Of a stretch of DNA of 64,000 bases, positions 45,480-56,137 are shown one piece after another (the stretch's first letter is position 1; each line of letters begins with the position of its first letter). Under the pieces are notes generated by a model, which worked only from the letters and a program-made list of their open reading frames with translations, did no database searches and was not told where the DNA came from. Source of the stretch: Tenrec ecaudatus (lineage: Eukaryota; Chordata; Mammalia; Afrosoricida; Tenrecidae); the NCBI RefSeq assembly GCF_050624435.1, contig NC_134535.1, positions 125,103,731 through 125,167,730 on the forward strand, given 5' to 3'. A program made the translations under genes and the position numbers.

Positions 45480-47655
45480 TTGATATCAAAGTCTCTTAGT
45501 TTGCCACTTAACTGGGCTCCGTCCCTTGCTTTCCAGAACCCAGACTGCATCTGGTTTGCTTTTCCACTCTTGCTCTCTTCAGCTGTTTGCATGCTGGGCC
45601 CACATCCGGGAGCATTTTCATCCATGTCTACTTGAAGGACACGGCACTGTTGAAACCCTTCTCAGTGCCCACACGCTGCATGTGGACAGGCTGTTCTCTT
45701 TACTCATCACTGAGCTCTGGCAAACCCGTGACGCCATGGGGCTGGTGGCTCCTGGAAAGGGGCCATCGCTGCTCAAATGCAATTGAACCACTGCTGATGA
45801 TGGAACATGTTGGCTTGGGGTGTATGAGACTGGCAGAGGTTGTGGCAGAGAAACTCGGATATCTTTACCTTTATCTGAGTTGCTGAAAGCACCTGAGAAG
45901 GACCCGCCCATCCTCACAGCTCCATCCTGCAGGCCTTCCAGCTCCAGCTCCTGCACTAGAATTGGCTGCTGGTAACCTGGTAAGAGTGGTGCTGAATCTG
46001 GGCCAAGTCAAAAGCAAGATGGCTTGAAACAGGAAAATGTAAAGTTTATGTTTATTTTCATTCATCAGTTCCCCATGCCATAGCAATACTTTACTTGCTT
46101 CCGTTCCAGGATCCTTCTGCTCTGCATGCTGATATTCCAGTTTGTCAGTGGAGTACTGGGATTCTGATTCACCTTTCCTCCAGTTTATATCAGAGAGAAC
46201 TCCTTAGATTATCAGTACAGCTTCTTCCAGAAGCTGAACGTCAGGATGGTCTTGGGGAGTATGTCTAAGAATTTCTTTGATCAGTTAAGGGTATTTGGCC
46301 AGGTAACTTCAAGGAATATCTAAGAAGCTCCAGAGATGTAGTTTTCAACTGAAAAGGATACTCAGGACATCGCTGGAGGAAGTCTTGAACTCTTGGGTCT
46401 TGTTTCTTTTGATCAAGAAGAGCTTTCGCTGCGAGCTGGTTACTACAGTGGACTTGTGGGCATTCAAGCCTGACAACCAGTTCACAAGGATGTGTTCCAC
46501 TGTTCCATCAGGTTTGGTTGCTTCTATTATTGCCAACAAATCTTCATGCAGAGGTATGTAAGTGCCCAAATCACCAAATGTCTGTGTGAGTTCCTCTCTG
46601 ACATAATCGACAACTTTAAAAAAATCATTTTACTGAAGTTCGTATAATTCTTATCACAATCCATACATCCATCCATTGTGTCAAGCTCACTTGTACATTT
46701 GTTGACATCATCATTCTCAAAACATGTGCTTTCTACTTGAGCCCTTGATATCAGCTCCTCATTTCTCACCCTCCCACTCCCCCCTCCATCATGAACCCTT
46801 CATAATTCATAAATTATTATTTTGCATACCTTACACTGTCCGACATCTCCCTTCATCCACTTTTCTGTTGTCCATCCCCCAGGGAGAAGGTTTTATGTAG
46901 ACCTTGTAATCTGTTCCCCCTTTCTACCTCACCTTCCCTCCACCCTCCAGGTATTGCCACTCTCACCACTAGTCTTGAAGGGATCATCTGTCCTGGATTC
47001 CCTGTGTTTCTAGTTCCTGTCTTTACCAATGTACATCCTCTGGTCTATCCAGATTTGTAAGGTAGAATTGGGATCATGATAGTGGGGGGAGGAAGCATTT
47101 AAGAACCAGAGAAAAGTTGTATGTTTTATCGTTTTGCTATCCTGCACCGTGACTGGCTCATCTCCTCCCCATAACCCTTCAGTAACGGGGTGAATGGACA
47201 GCTTTAACAAGGGATCATGGTAGACCTTTCTTGCAAGTGTGAAAAATTAAATGCTGTTCACCTTGGGGCATTTCGTAGATTTCCCCCTGGCACTCGATTT
47301 CTTTGGTATTTAGACTCCTTCATGTTGACGTGTAACATCTTGACCAGAGAACACTGCTTCTCCTTCCGGTGGGTGCTGGGACTGCTGACCTGCTGTTTGA
47401 CTTCTGCAAGGAAGCCAGGGGTCTGCTGTCTCCACGAAGAGTAATCGACTGTCTCATTTGACCAAAGTGTCTGTCTACTACATTTCTGACAGGAGAGAGT
47501 AAGTTTGCCAAGGATGTGACCCGAGCTGGAGGTGGGGCTCTTTCATTGCTTGGCTCCTCGTGTTCTCGGAAGGACAGATTATTACCATCTAGGACTCCAA
47601 TAGTCCTTTTAAGAGGTAGGAGACCTCCAGTCTCATGCCCACCATGATTTACCAA
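45480..47655 (-). pseudogene. NET1: NET1 processed pseudogene (RhoGEF), split by L1
   Basis: On the minus strand, 47655-47320 reads from the start through HETGGLLPLKRTIGVLDGNN, REHEEPSNERA, TSLANLLSPVRN, RRSSVLWS. At 46569-46460 it reads YIPLHEDLLAIIEATKPDGT (Dbl-homology domain). Around 46100 it has HGELMNENKHKLYIFLFQA, and at 45956-45880 QELELEGLQDGAVRMGGSFSGAFSNS (PH domain). The C-terminal DENAPGCGPSMQTAEESKS lies at 45625-45560. These follow NET1 in order with no introns, which indicates a retrocopy. Frameshifts and stops occur throughout the DH domain. An L1 interrupts it at 46620-47196. Confidence 0.9.
46620..47196 (-). mobile_element. L1 insertion in the NET1 pseudogene
   Basis: GACAACTTTAA (46609-46619) and GACAGCTTTAA (47197-47207) are the 11-bp target duplication, one mismatch. 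It splits the pseudogene exactly within the LKLSIM segment. The insert begins with reversed AATAAAATG... and is 577 bp. Confidence 0.92.
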
Positions 47656-47900
47656 GGATTCAGGACAGTCTTTTTAAGTGCCCCACTCTGTGCCAGCGCT
47701 CCTGATCCAGTACAGTCACTCAGGCTTTTCTTCTGTGTGGCTTCTGCTCAGCCGCCCTTGGCAGCCCGTTACCCGTGTCTCTTCCTTGTGGTGGAGTTAA
47801 TGGAGTCGGAGGGAAAGGTCCATGAACCTCAAGACCCTGTAGGCGGGGCACCAAGACTCAGACGAGGGTAGAAAGCCCGTCTTTCTCCCGGTCATAACCC
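47656..47900 (-). pseudogene. NET1 pseudogene 5' UTR (probable)
   Basis: Uninterrupted sequence just upstream of the retrocopied start codon on the minus strand, with no repeat. It is likely the copied 5' UTR; the outer limit is not visible. Confidence 0.4.
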
Positions 47901-47964
47901 CAAAGAACAATAGTTATTGTCTGTGTTGATCTACCTACCCTGGATTTCATGTAATGAAACTAAT

Positions 47965-48297
47965 TTGAAACATAGACAAGTGGAGGGAGGGTGGAGTGGA
48001 AAGGGGGAACCGATAACAAGGATCTACATATGACCCCCTCTCTGTGGGACGGACAACAGAAAAGTGGGTGGAGGGAGATGTCGGACAGGGCAAGATATGA
48101 CAAAACAATAATTTATAAATTACCAAGGGTTCATGAGGGGAGGAGGGAACAGGGAGGGAGGGGAAAAATGAGCTGATGCCAGGGGCTTTAGTGGAGAGCA
48201 GATGTTTTGAGAATGGTGGGGGCAAAGAATGTACAAATGTGCTTTACACAATTGATGTATGAGGCCCTAATAAAATGATTAAAAAAGAAAAAAACCC
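47965..48297 (+). mobile_element. L1 3' end
   Basis: Begins in GTGGAGGGAGGGTGG and ends GAGGCCCTAATAAAATG plus an A-rich tail. An internal deletion has removed part of the terminus (TTGATGTATGAGGCCC). Confidence 0.8.
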
Positions 48298-48452
48298 CGA
48301 CAACGTAAAACGCAGAACAACCTCAATCAAAAAGAAAGCAGAAAATAGAAAAACTAGAACAAGTTATAAAGTAGTCCAAAAGGAAAACAAAGGGTACAAT
48401 ATTGGATTTCAGTCTGTTTCTGTAGTCATTACATTACAGTTCACTCTGAGGA

Positions 48453-48692
48453 TGTGTTTAGTCCGGGTTAACTAGAGAGAGAAGTCCAGGAAGACTCGTG
48501 TATAAGAAAGAGCTTAATATAAAAGAGCATTTGTATATTGAGAAAACATCCCAGCCCAATCCAGATCAAGTCTATAACTCCAATATTAGCCCATATGCCC
48601 GATACTAGTCCATAAGTTCTTTAGACTCATGCAAAACATGCAATGACACCGAATGCAGGAAGATCGCAGGCCAGCGGGTGGAAAATCTAGTG
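48453..48692 (+). mobile_element. Solo LTR (ERVL/MaLR-like), left part
   Basis: Starts TGTGTTTAGTCCGG. A perfect 5-bp duplication, GAGGA, lies at 48448-48452 and 50149-50153. It aligns by eye with the reverse complement of 20113-20538. Interrupted by a hAT element. Confidence 0.88.
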
Positions 48693-48919
48693 CAGGGGGC
48701 TCACAATCTTTCAGCATGCGAGCTACTTATAAAATGATGAAGTAAAAATGATCTACCAACTACAAAAATGCAAAACATTTATTTTTGTTTATTATATTTA
48801 TTCATAAATGCATTGAGAATTCTTTATATGTATGTTTATGTACCTTGCATAACTGCATGAGTCCATATAGCACAACACAACACAATTAACTATGTACTTT
48901 TTTTTGTCATTACCTGAGT

Positions 48920-49297
48920 TTACTCTGATGACTTGCACTGAATGGAATGAGCCAGGGATGCATAGTCCTGACAGGAGCTGCTGAGAGCCAGCCTCAAGCA
49001 CACTTCCAAATGATCATCAGTCATGGTGGAACTGTACTTGGACTTAATGATCTTTATGTGGGAAAAGGCTGACTCACATAAATAAGTAGAGCTGAATAAT
49101 GCAGTCAAGGAGGTAGCACATTCTCTCATGTTTGGGTACTTTCCCTCTGAGAGTAAGTTCCAGAACTGTGCATGCGCTCTGGACTTCAGCTGAATGTCGG
49201 CTTGTAGTGTCAAAATCTCCCATTTCGTATGAAAGTGATATGTTTTTGTCTTCTTACTTGGTTCAGCTCCCCCACTCATTTTAATACCCTTTCTCAC
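48920..49297 (-). pseudogene. hAT transposase remnant: N-terminus joined to C-terminal dimerisation region
   Basis: A continuous 125-codon frame. Residues about 7-27 (SGGAEPSKKTKTYHFHTKWE) look like the start of a GTF2IRD2/ZBED-type hAT transposase. From residue about 36 it reads IQLKSRAHAQFWNLL, then FSSTYLCESAFSHIKIIKSK and DDHLEVCLRLALSS, the hAT C-terminal dimerisation region. The zinc finger and catalytic core between them are missing, consistent with an in-frame internal deletion. Expression is unknown. Confidence 0.7.
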
Positions 49298-49356
49298 GTT
49301 TAAGAGAAAAAAAAATCAAGGGCTAAAAATTGGCAATAACTTAGCTTGTCAGTTTT

Positions 49357-49699
49357 TTTCTTTGTCATTAAAAAATCATTTTATTGGAGGCTCATAAAAC
49401 TCTTATCACAATCCATACATACATCCATTGTGTCAAGCTCATTTGTACATTTGTTGCTGTCATCATTCTCAAAACATTTGCTCTCCGCTTAAGCCCTTGG
49501 CATCAGGTCCTCTTTTTACCCCCCTCCCTCCCCGATCCCCACTCCCTCATGAACCCTTGATAATTTATAATTATTATCTTGTCATATCTTACACTGTCTG
49601 GTGTCTCCTTTCACCCACTTTTCTGTTGTCTGTCCCCCAGGCAGGAGGTTATATGTAGATCCTTGTAATCGGTTCCTCCTTTCCACCTCACCCTCCCAT
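49357..49699 (-). mobile_element. L1 3' end inside the hAT element
   Basis: CTTGTCAGTTTT at 49345-49356 and 49700-49711 is a 12-bp target duplication. 343 bp, reversed orientation. Confidence 0.92.
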
Positions 49700-49865
49700 C
49701 TTGTCAGTTTTGCGCACTTAGCGCAGTTTGCGCATGCGTTTGACACCTAAGATTGCATCTGATTGGCTGCGCTGTATATCAGTTAAGTGACGGGATTGAC
49801 AATAGGCTTACGTCTATTTTTTTAATGTCATGCGGTCTACCCACACTACGTATTGAGCACCCCTG

Positions 49866-50148
49866 GTATAGTGGCTGCAGCTGCTGTGAAAGCATCTCAG
49901 CGCTGGCAGGGGTCTCCATGTGGCTCCTCCAGCTCCACAGCTCTGGCTCCATCAGTGTGTCTCCATGTGGTTTGTCAATGCGAAGATGAAGCAGAGAGAG
50001 AGTGTGTGTCCCACCTTGAGGGAGGAAGTCAGGAGTTCTCAGAATCCTCAGGAGAAGGCCATGCCCACACTGAGGCCCTGTTGGCTGTGGCCTGATTGAC
50101 AGGCTAGCTCCTTCTCTTTGCAGGTTGACAGATTACATAACTGTCACA
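49866..50148 (+). mobile_element. Solo LTR, right part
   Basis: Continues the LTR (AGCATCTCAGCGCTGGCAGG; GCCTGATTGACAGGCTAG) and ends ...ACTGTCACA before the GAGGA duplication. Confidence 0.88.
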
Positions 50149-50153
50149 GAGGA

Positions 50154-50340
50154 CAAGACAATTCATGTTCCCGATAATGGCTCTAAGTTGCGGACCATTC
50201 AGTGGAGGCCTAATGTACGTGGGGACTCTGGCACTGGATTTTGGGCTTTCACTGTCATCCATAACCTGCAAATTGGGTGCTTAGAATTTAAGTTTAATAC
50301 TATTCCCTCCTCTGGTTTTGGATTGCTCTATCACTTTTTA
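50154..50340. other. Unassigned intergenic sequence
   Basis: The target region of the LTR; no gene recognised. Confidence 0.4.
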
Positions 50341-50850
50341 AATTTTTAGCAGTTTTATTGGCACTTCACCCACAGGTCATACAAGTCAACAGTTGAATCA
50401 TATCAAGAAGAGTTGTACAATCTTTACCACAATCAATTTTGAAACATTTCTTTTTCCTTGTACTTGTTCATGTATTTTTTTCACTTTAGGCAAGAATATA
50501 CACAAAACATTCTCTAATTCAACAACTTCTGGATGTATAATTCAGTGCTATTGATTATACTCTTCTTATTGTACAGCCATTATTGATATCCCTCTCCAAA
50601 TTGCTCCACCACCATTAAAATAAACTCAATGCCACTGAGCAAAAACTCTTCCTCCTCAACCAAGGTAACCATAGATCAGTTGGTTTTTTTCTTTTAAATA
50701 GTTTTCTTGATATACCATACATATATCCTGTATCATATCATATACTTTAAAAGTTGTATATACATCATCACAAACATTTCTAATGCTCCCACTTACCTTC
50801 CTTATTCATTGATTGCTCCCAAATTCCCTTAGCCCTCCCACTTTCCATCA
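50341..50850 (-). mobile_element. Old L1 3' UTR
   Basis: 'AGCAGTTTTATTGGCACTTC' onward, with 'AGTTGTACAATCTTTACCAC', has the layout of an older reversed L1 tail. Divergent from the young long-tailed family. Confidence 0.5.
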
Positions 50851-50926
50851 ATCTTAAGGATAGTGTCATTTCTGCAGTTAAGAAATACTCTATCTGTTCT
50901 TTGTCATTGCACCAGTAATAGGGAAA

Positions 50927-51122
50927 CCAAAAACTCACCGCTAAGTCAATACGGCTTCATAGAAACCCTATTGGATAGAGTAAAATTGTCCCTGTGGGTT
51001 TCCAATACCGTAACTCTTTGTGGGAGTAGAAATCTAATCTTTGTCCTGCAGAGCATTTGGTGGTTTCAGAAGGCTAATCTCAGCAGCCCAAAATTTACAC
51101 GTTACACTACCAGGGCTCCTAA
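50927..51122 (-). mobile_element. AfroSINE
   Basis: CATAGAAACCCTATTGGATAG near the tail and TACACTACCAGGGCTCCT at the head. Confidence 0.8.
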
Positions 51123-51474
51123 TAGGAGAAATGTCTAAGTCTGTTGTGTGGCTGCTGCATCTGGCTGCAAATCAGGATGAGACCACTAGAGGGTGTGCTC
51201 CCTTAGCAACTGCCCCAAAGAGGTAGGTAATACCCACTACAGATGCTCAGAATGCCTGGAGAGAGGGGAAGCACTTGAAAGGTAAGATAGATAAATGGCT
51301 TAGTGAAATTTCATTTGTGGAGTTTAAATATACCCCACTCAACGTTTGTTGGGGGTGTAGAAAGAATTGCTTCAGCACACAGAAAGTGAGGAACAAAATT
51401 ATACTTTTTTGGATACTTTTTTTTTAGAGACTTAACTAGTTAAATCCATATTGGATGGGGGGGTATATGCTTAC
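51123..51474. other. Unassigned intergenic sequence
   Basis: No gene or named repeat. Confidence 0.4.
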
Positions 51475-51476
51475 CA

Positions 51477-51646
51477 GGAGCCCTGGTGGTGAAGTGGGTT
51501 ACAAGTTGGGCTGCTAACCTCAAGGTCGACAGTTCGAAATGACCAGCTGCTCTAAGGAGAAAGACGAGGCTTTCTTCAGAAAAGAGTTGAGGAAAAGTTC
51601 TACTGTATCCTACAGGATTGCCATGAGCTGGGATCAACCTAAGCGT
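51477..51646 (+). mobile_element. AfroSINE (well preserved)
   Basis: GAGCCCTGGTGGTGAAGTGG head; GGTCGACAGTTCGAAATG is an almost intact tRNA B-box; ATTGCCATGAGCTGGGATC tail. This is the best copy for identifying the family. Confidence 0.9.
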
Positions 51647-51774
51647 GAGTGTTACGAGTTTATTAATTTTGACTCCCACGTCATCAATAATAGATGATTA
51701 AAAGGCAATAAAGAACACAAGTTCCAACCATGGCGTTGGGAATCACACGGATAGCCTGGGCATAAAATCCTCAT

Positions 51775-51905
51775 TCTGTTACTTTGTTGGATTCCTGATC
51801 TTGGATAAGTTAAATTTAATCTTTGCTTCCATGTCCTCATAAAATGAGGGTCATCAGACCTACTTCATAGGATTATTGTGAGGATGTAATACATTAATAT
51901 GGAGA
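51775..51905 (+). mobile_element. MIR SINE
   Basis: 'CCATGTCCTCATAAAATGAG' and 'TTCATAGGATTATTGTGAGG' match the MIR core. Confidence 0.65.
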
Positions 51906-51958
51906 GGGTTCCACAAAGTTCAAGGGGAAATGGAATTAAAAGATAATGGATATCCACC
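51906..51958. mobile_element. Half of a mariner-type MITE
   Basis: TTCCACAAAGTTCAAGGGG then GGAATTAAAAGATAATGG; only the left arm of the palindrome. Confidence 0.45.
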
Positions 51959-52102
51959 CTCCTCCTTCAATGTTTTAAAGGTCTCGTGTGTAAAAGCTTA
52001 GGGCCTGGAATATGTGAAGTTCCATCTGCATTGACTGCTACTGTTCCTATTGCTACTACTACTTGCATTAGTGCTATTACAATTCCAGCTTTCAGATTGC
52101 AC

Positions 52103-52192
52103 AAGGGGGCTTCCAGAAGCTCGTGGAGAAATCCCAGTATCTTTTCAATCCATTTCTTCCCTAACTTTTTGATGCAATCATATAATGGAATG
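52103..52192. mobile_element. Mariner-type palindromic MITE
   Basis: GGGGGCTTCCAGAAGCTCGTG and CCTAACTTTTTGATGCAATC. Same family as 17500. Confidence 0.55.
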
Positions 52193-52222
52193 TTAAGTAT
52201 AAAAGCAAGATACCAGGAATTA

Positions 52223-54928
52223 GGTTTTTTTAAAACATTTTTATTAGGGGCTCATACAACTCTTATCACAATCCATACATATACAAACATCAACTGTATA
52301 AAGCACATCTGTACATTCCCTGCCCTAATCATTTTCAAAGCATTTTCTCTCCACTTAAGCCTTTGCATCAGGTCCTCTTTTTTTCCCCTCCCTCCCCGCT
52401 CCCCCTCCCTCATGAGTCCTTGATAATTTATAGATTATTATTTTGTCATATATTGCCCTATCCAGCATCTCCCTTCACCCCCTTTTCTGTTGTCTGTCCC
52501 CCAGGGAGGAAGTCACATGTAGATCCTTGTAATCGGTTCCCCCTTTCCTAACCACTCACCCTCTACTCTCCCAGTATCGCCCCTCACACCCCTGGTCCTG
52601 AAGGTATCATCCACCTTGGATTCCCTGTGCCTCCAGCTCCTATATGCACCAGTGTACAACCTCTGCTCTATCCAGCCCTGCAAGGTAGAATTCGGATCAT
52701 GGTAGTTGGGGGTAGGGTGGGGGGAGGAAGCATTTAGGATCTGGGGGAAAGCTGTATTCTTCATCGGTGCTACATTGCACCCTGACTGACTCATCTTCTC
52801 CCCTAGACCCCTTTGTGAGGGGATCTCCAGTGGCCGACAAATGGGCTTTGGGTCTCCACTCTGCACTTCCCCCTTCATTCACTATGGTAAGATATTTTTT
52901 TGTGTGTGTGATGATGCCTTATACCTGATCCCTTTGGCACCTCGTGATCACACAGGCTGGTGTGCTTCTTCCATGTGGGCTTTGTTGCTTCTGAGCTAGA
53001 TGGCCGCTTGTTCACCTTCAAGCCTTAAGACCCCAGACACTATCTCTTTTGATAGCCGGGCACCATCAGCTTTCTTCACCACATTTACTTGTTCACCCGC
53101 TTTGGCTTCAGCAGTTGTGTTGGAGGGTGAGCATCATAGAATGCCAATTTAATAGAAGAAAGTATTCATGCATTGAGGGAGTGCTTGAGTAGAGGCCCAA
53201 GGTCCTTCCGCCACCTTAATACTAAACCTATAAATATAGACACACAGATCTATTTCCCCATCCTCATATATATATTTGCATGTACATGTCTTTATCTAGA
53301 CCTCTATAAATGCCCTTTAGCTCCCAGCTCTTTCCTCTATTTCCCTTGACTTTCCTCCTGCCCCACTATCATGCTCCGTCCCCACCTGGATTACAGCTAT
53401 ACCTCTTCTTTACATAATCTTACCCTTGATCATTCCCTACCAGGCCTGCCAATCCCCCCTCACCACCAGTTTGGATCCCATGTTGTTGCTTTGTCCCTGG
53501 GTTTGTTAACACTACTTTCTTACCCACCCACCTCCCCCTATCCCAAGTTCCCCCGGAACTGTCGGTCCCATTGTATTTTCTCCAGATAGTTCATCCAGCC
53601 TGTCTTATTTAGACAGACCTGTGGAGATAATAACATGCACAAAAACAAGACAGAGTAAAACAAAGCAACAGTATGCAACCGGACAGCAAAACATCCACAA
53701 CAAACCACTGACAAAGAACAAAACAAAACACACGAAGAAAGAAAAGCTTGTAGTTAGTTCAAGGATCATTTGTTGGCCTTTCGGAGTGTTTTCCAGTCCA
53801 GTCTGTTGGGGCACCACGCCCTGGCCCCAAAGTCCACTTTCAGCATTCCCTGGGGACCTTGCCACTCCATTCTCTTGGTGTCCCGCTGCACTCCCCCAAG
53901 TGCTTTGCCTCGGTGTGGTGGGATCATGTCAGGTGCAATTCGCACTGTGTCTCTGGTGCTGTTCCCTGTAGTGCCATTGGTCACTGAGGGGCATCATGTC
54001 TCATAGTGGGGCCAGCCTTTTTGTCCTCTCTGTGAACTGGCTGCTCTAATCAGGAACATCATCCTCACGGCCTGGTGGGCCAGGCTGTGCTCCACTCTCT
54101 CCTCCTTCCCCTTCATCTGCTCCCGTGTGCTCCGATCAGATATATCCCTCTCCCGGAGCTGCAGAACCAATGTTGTCCTTTGAAACAAATTATTCTCGGG
54201 GGAGGGGCAGGAATCCACTTAATTTTTGGTGCTCCCAGACCTCTCCACTGGTTCCCTACTCCACGCCGGAATGTTCCATTCACACCTTGCGGCACTGGGT
54301 TGAAGTCTGGTCCCACTTTCCCTGTGGAGATATAAACAATACCCTCCCCTTGGGTGGGTTAGTGCCCCATGCCCCCACTCCCCTTTTCTTCCTTATATTC
54401 ATCCTTTTATTTTCCTTTCCCCACCTCCTCCACCATTGTCTACCATGTGCATCCCTGGTTTTGATCTGGTCTCTGCCATACTACACAGTCTTCACCCCAG
54501 AAATGTTTGTATACAGTAGCCTTTTCCCTATGCCCTTTTTGCATTTTTTAAAATACTTACCTCAGCAGGCTCATGTTGTACTTGTCCTTTTGTGCCTGAC
54601 TTACTTCACTTAGCATGATTTCCTCCAGTTCTTCCCATGCCTCTATGTGCCTCATATGTTCATCACTGCTTTTTAGTGATGCGTAGTGCTCCATTGTATG
54701 TATATACCACAGTTTTTTAATCCAATCGTCAGTTGATGAAAATATGGGTTGCTTCCAGCTCCTTGCAACTGTGAACTGTGGTTTGTTTCTTGCTTCTTCT
54801 GGGTATATGCCCAGTAGGGGGATTAATGGATCATATGGTAACTCTATTTTCATCTGTTTTAGATATCGCCAGATTGATTTCCATAGTGGCTGTACATACT
54901 TACAGGCCCACCAGCAGTGGATGAGAGT
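52223..54928 (-). mobile_element. L1 with complete 3' UTR and ORF2 end (2.7 kb)
   Basis: CAGGAATTA at 52214-52222 and 54929-54937 is the target duplication. On the minus strand the ORF2 C-terminus (54853-54557, ELPYDPLIPLLGIYPEEARN ... [11 protein letters not shown]) is followed by 2.33 kb of 3' UTR down to reversed AATAAAA-type ends. It defines the tail length of this family. Confidence 0.92.
54557..54928 (-). pseudogene. L1 ORF2 C-terminal fragment
   Basis: About 120 codons survive, the open part being 54557-54853. WYIHTMEHYASLKSSDEHMR and [20 protein letters not shown] are typical of the ORF2 end. 5' truncated. Confidence 0.85.
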
Positions 54929-54937
54929 CAGGAATTA

Positions 54938-55367
54938 ATTTTTATGTTGCTCTGGAGCTAAGTGCCTGAGACTGCGGCATGGAGTAGGGATGACAGAGGA
55001 GACGTGTTCCAGAGAACCACACTGTAGGACCACTAGACTGCCACCATTGGCTTTACCTCCTTATTCTGTCTCTTGCTTAACTTTGACTATTAAGTTCTGC
55101 ACATAATAAAGAACGGTAAACCCAATTGTCTCCTACCCTATATTTTAAAAGCACTTCTCCAGAGATTATAAATCTTCATAATTTGTAGAAATCTAAATAT
55201 CTAGTAAGACATCTAAATATCTAGTAAGGCTAAGCAAAGTACTGGATATATATATGTATATATATTATATATATATGAAAAGCAATATAAAAATGAAACT
55301 GGAGGTGGGGAATGCCAGACTGCAGCACAGTGAATTACTTACTGTGGTTCTTCTAGCCATACTGCAT
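54938..55367. other. Intergenic sequence with (TA)n
   Basis: No gene. A 20-bp unit (ATCTAAATATCTAGTAAG core) is repeated twice at about 55190-55229, and a (TA)-rich tract lies at 55246-55276. Confidence 0.5.
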
Positions 55368-55573
55368 GGAGCCTTGGTGGCATAGTGGGTTATGTGTTAG
55401 TTGGCTAACTGCAAGGTGAGGAGTTTGAAATCCCCAGTCACTTCACAGTAGAACAAGGAGGCATTCTACTCCTGTAAAGATCTTATAGTCTTGGAAAACC
55501 AGAGAGGCAATTCTACCCTGTCCTATAGGGTTGCAATGAGTCAGAATCAACTAAATGACAGTGAGTGTGAGTT
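55368..55573 (+). mobile_element. AfroSINE
   Basis: GGAGCCTTGGTGGCATAGTGG head and CTATAGGGTTGCAATGAGTC tail, 'CAGAATCAACTAAATGACAG' end. Confidence 0.85.
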
Positions 55574-55574
55574 A

Positions 55575-55735
55575 TTTACTAGCTAAGTGCTGTACCTGGA
55601 TTATCACATTTCATCTTCTCTGAAGAATAGGTAATATATTCCTCCCTGGTTTAAAACTGAGGAAACCAAGACAAAGGCACAAGGAAGTTAAATAAATTGT
55701 CCACTTACATAGATTATGCTAATACCAAAGATAAT
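55575..55735 (+). mobile_element. MIR SINE
   Basis: 'AAACTGAGGAAACCAAGACA' then 'AAGGAAGTTAAATAAATTGTCC' matches the MIR core. Confidence 0.65.
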
Positions 55736-55757
55736 GATTCATGATTTGATTGTTGCC

Positions 55758-56137
55758 TGTGTCAGGCTAGGTTGTCTAAAGAAACGAACTAGTGAAACTC
55801 ATTTATGTACAAGAAAGACCTTTATGCCAAGAAGCAACTTTATAGCAAGAAGGCACTGCAGCCCATAAGTCCAATGCTAGCTGGAGCCCTCTTCAGACTC
55901 ACGTAGCTGCAAGCTGATGTTGCCAAAAGTTGAAGCAGGGAGTAGAGAGATCATAGGCCAATAGGTGTAGAGTCATGTGGACCCAGAGTTGTGTGGAAGT
56001 ATGGCAGGGCACCAACAGCTTTCAGCATTGGGTGGCCCATATGAGGTTGCCCCTGGAGCAGACACAGAGTCCTAGTGAAGTTCCAGTAAGGAAAAAGGTG
56101 AAGGGGCAGCAAGGAATTGTCTCCATTTGATCTTGTT
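55758..56137 (+). mobile_element. ERVL/MaLR-like LTR, left part
   Basis: TGTGTCAGGCTAGGTTGTC and the AGAAAGACCTTTATG block match the LTR family at 48453 and 20113. Split by the L1 at 56138-58451; about 90 bp of its right end follows. Confidence 0.7.

Larger units (their letters stand above)
48693..49865 (-). mobile_element. hAT deletion derivative inside the LTR, itself split by L1
   Basis: The left end CAGGGGGCTCACAAT and right end ATTGAGCACCCCTG are inverted. The 8-bp flanks ATCTAGTG (48685-48692) and GTATAGTG (49866-49873) agree at 6 of 8, and LTR sequence continues on both sides. Without the L1 (49357-49699) and one copy of its target site it is about 0.82 kb. It carries a minus-strand frame at 48920-49297. 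Confidence 0.85.

Noticed and set aside
50125-50349. 74-residue frame next to the LTR
   Set aside because: It begins inside the LTR end and crosses its target duplication, so it is a chance frame.
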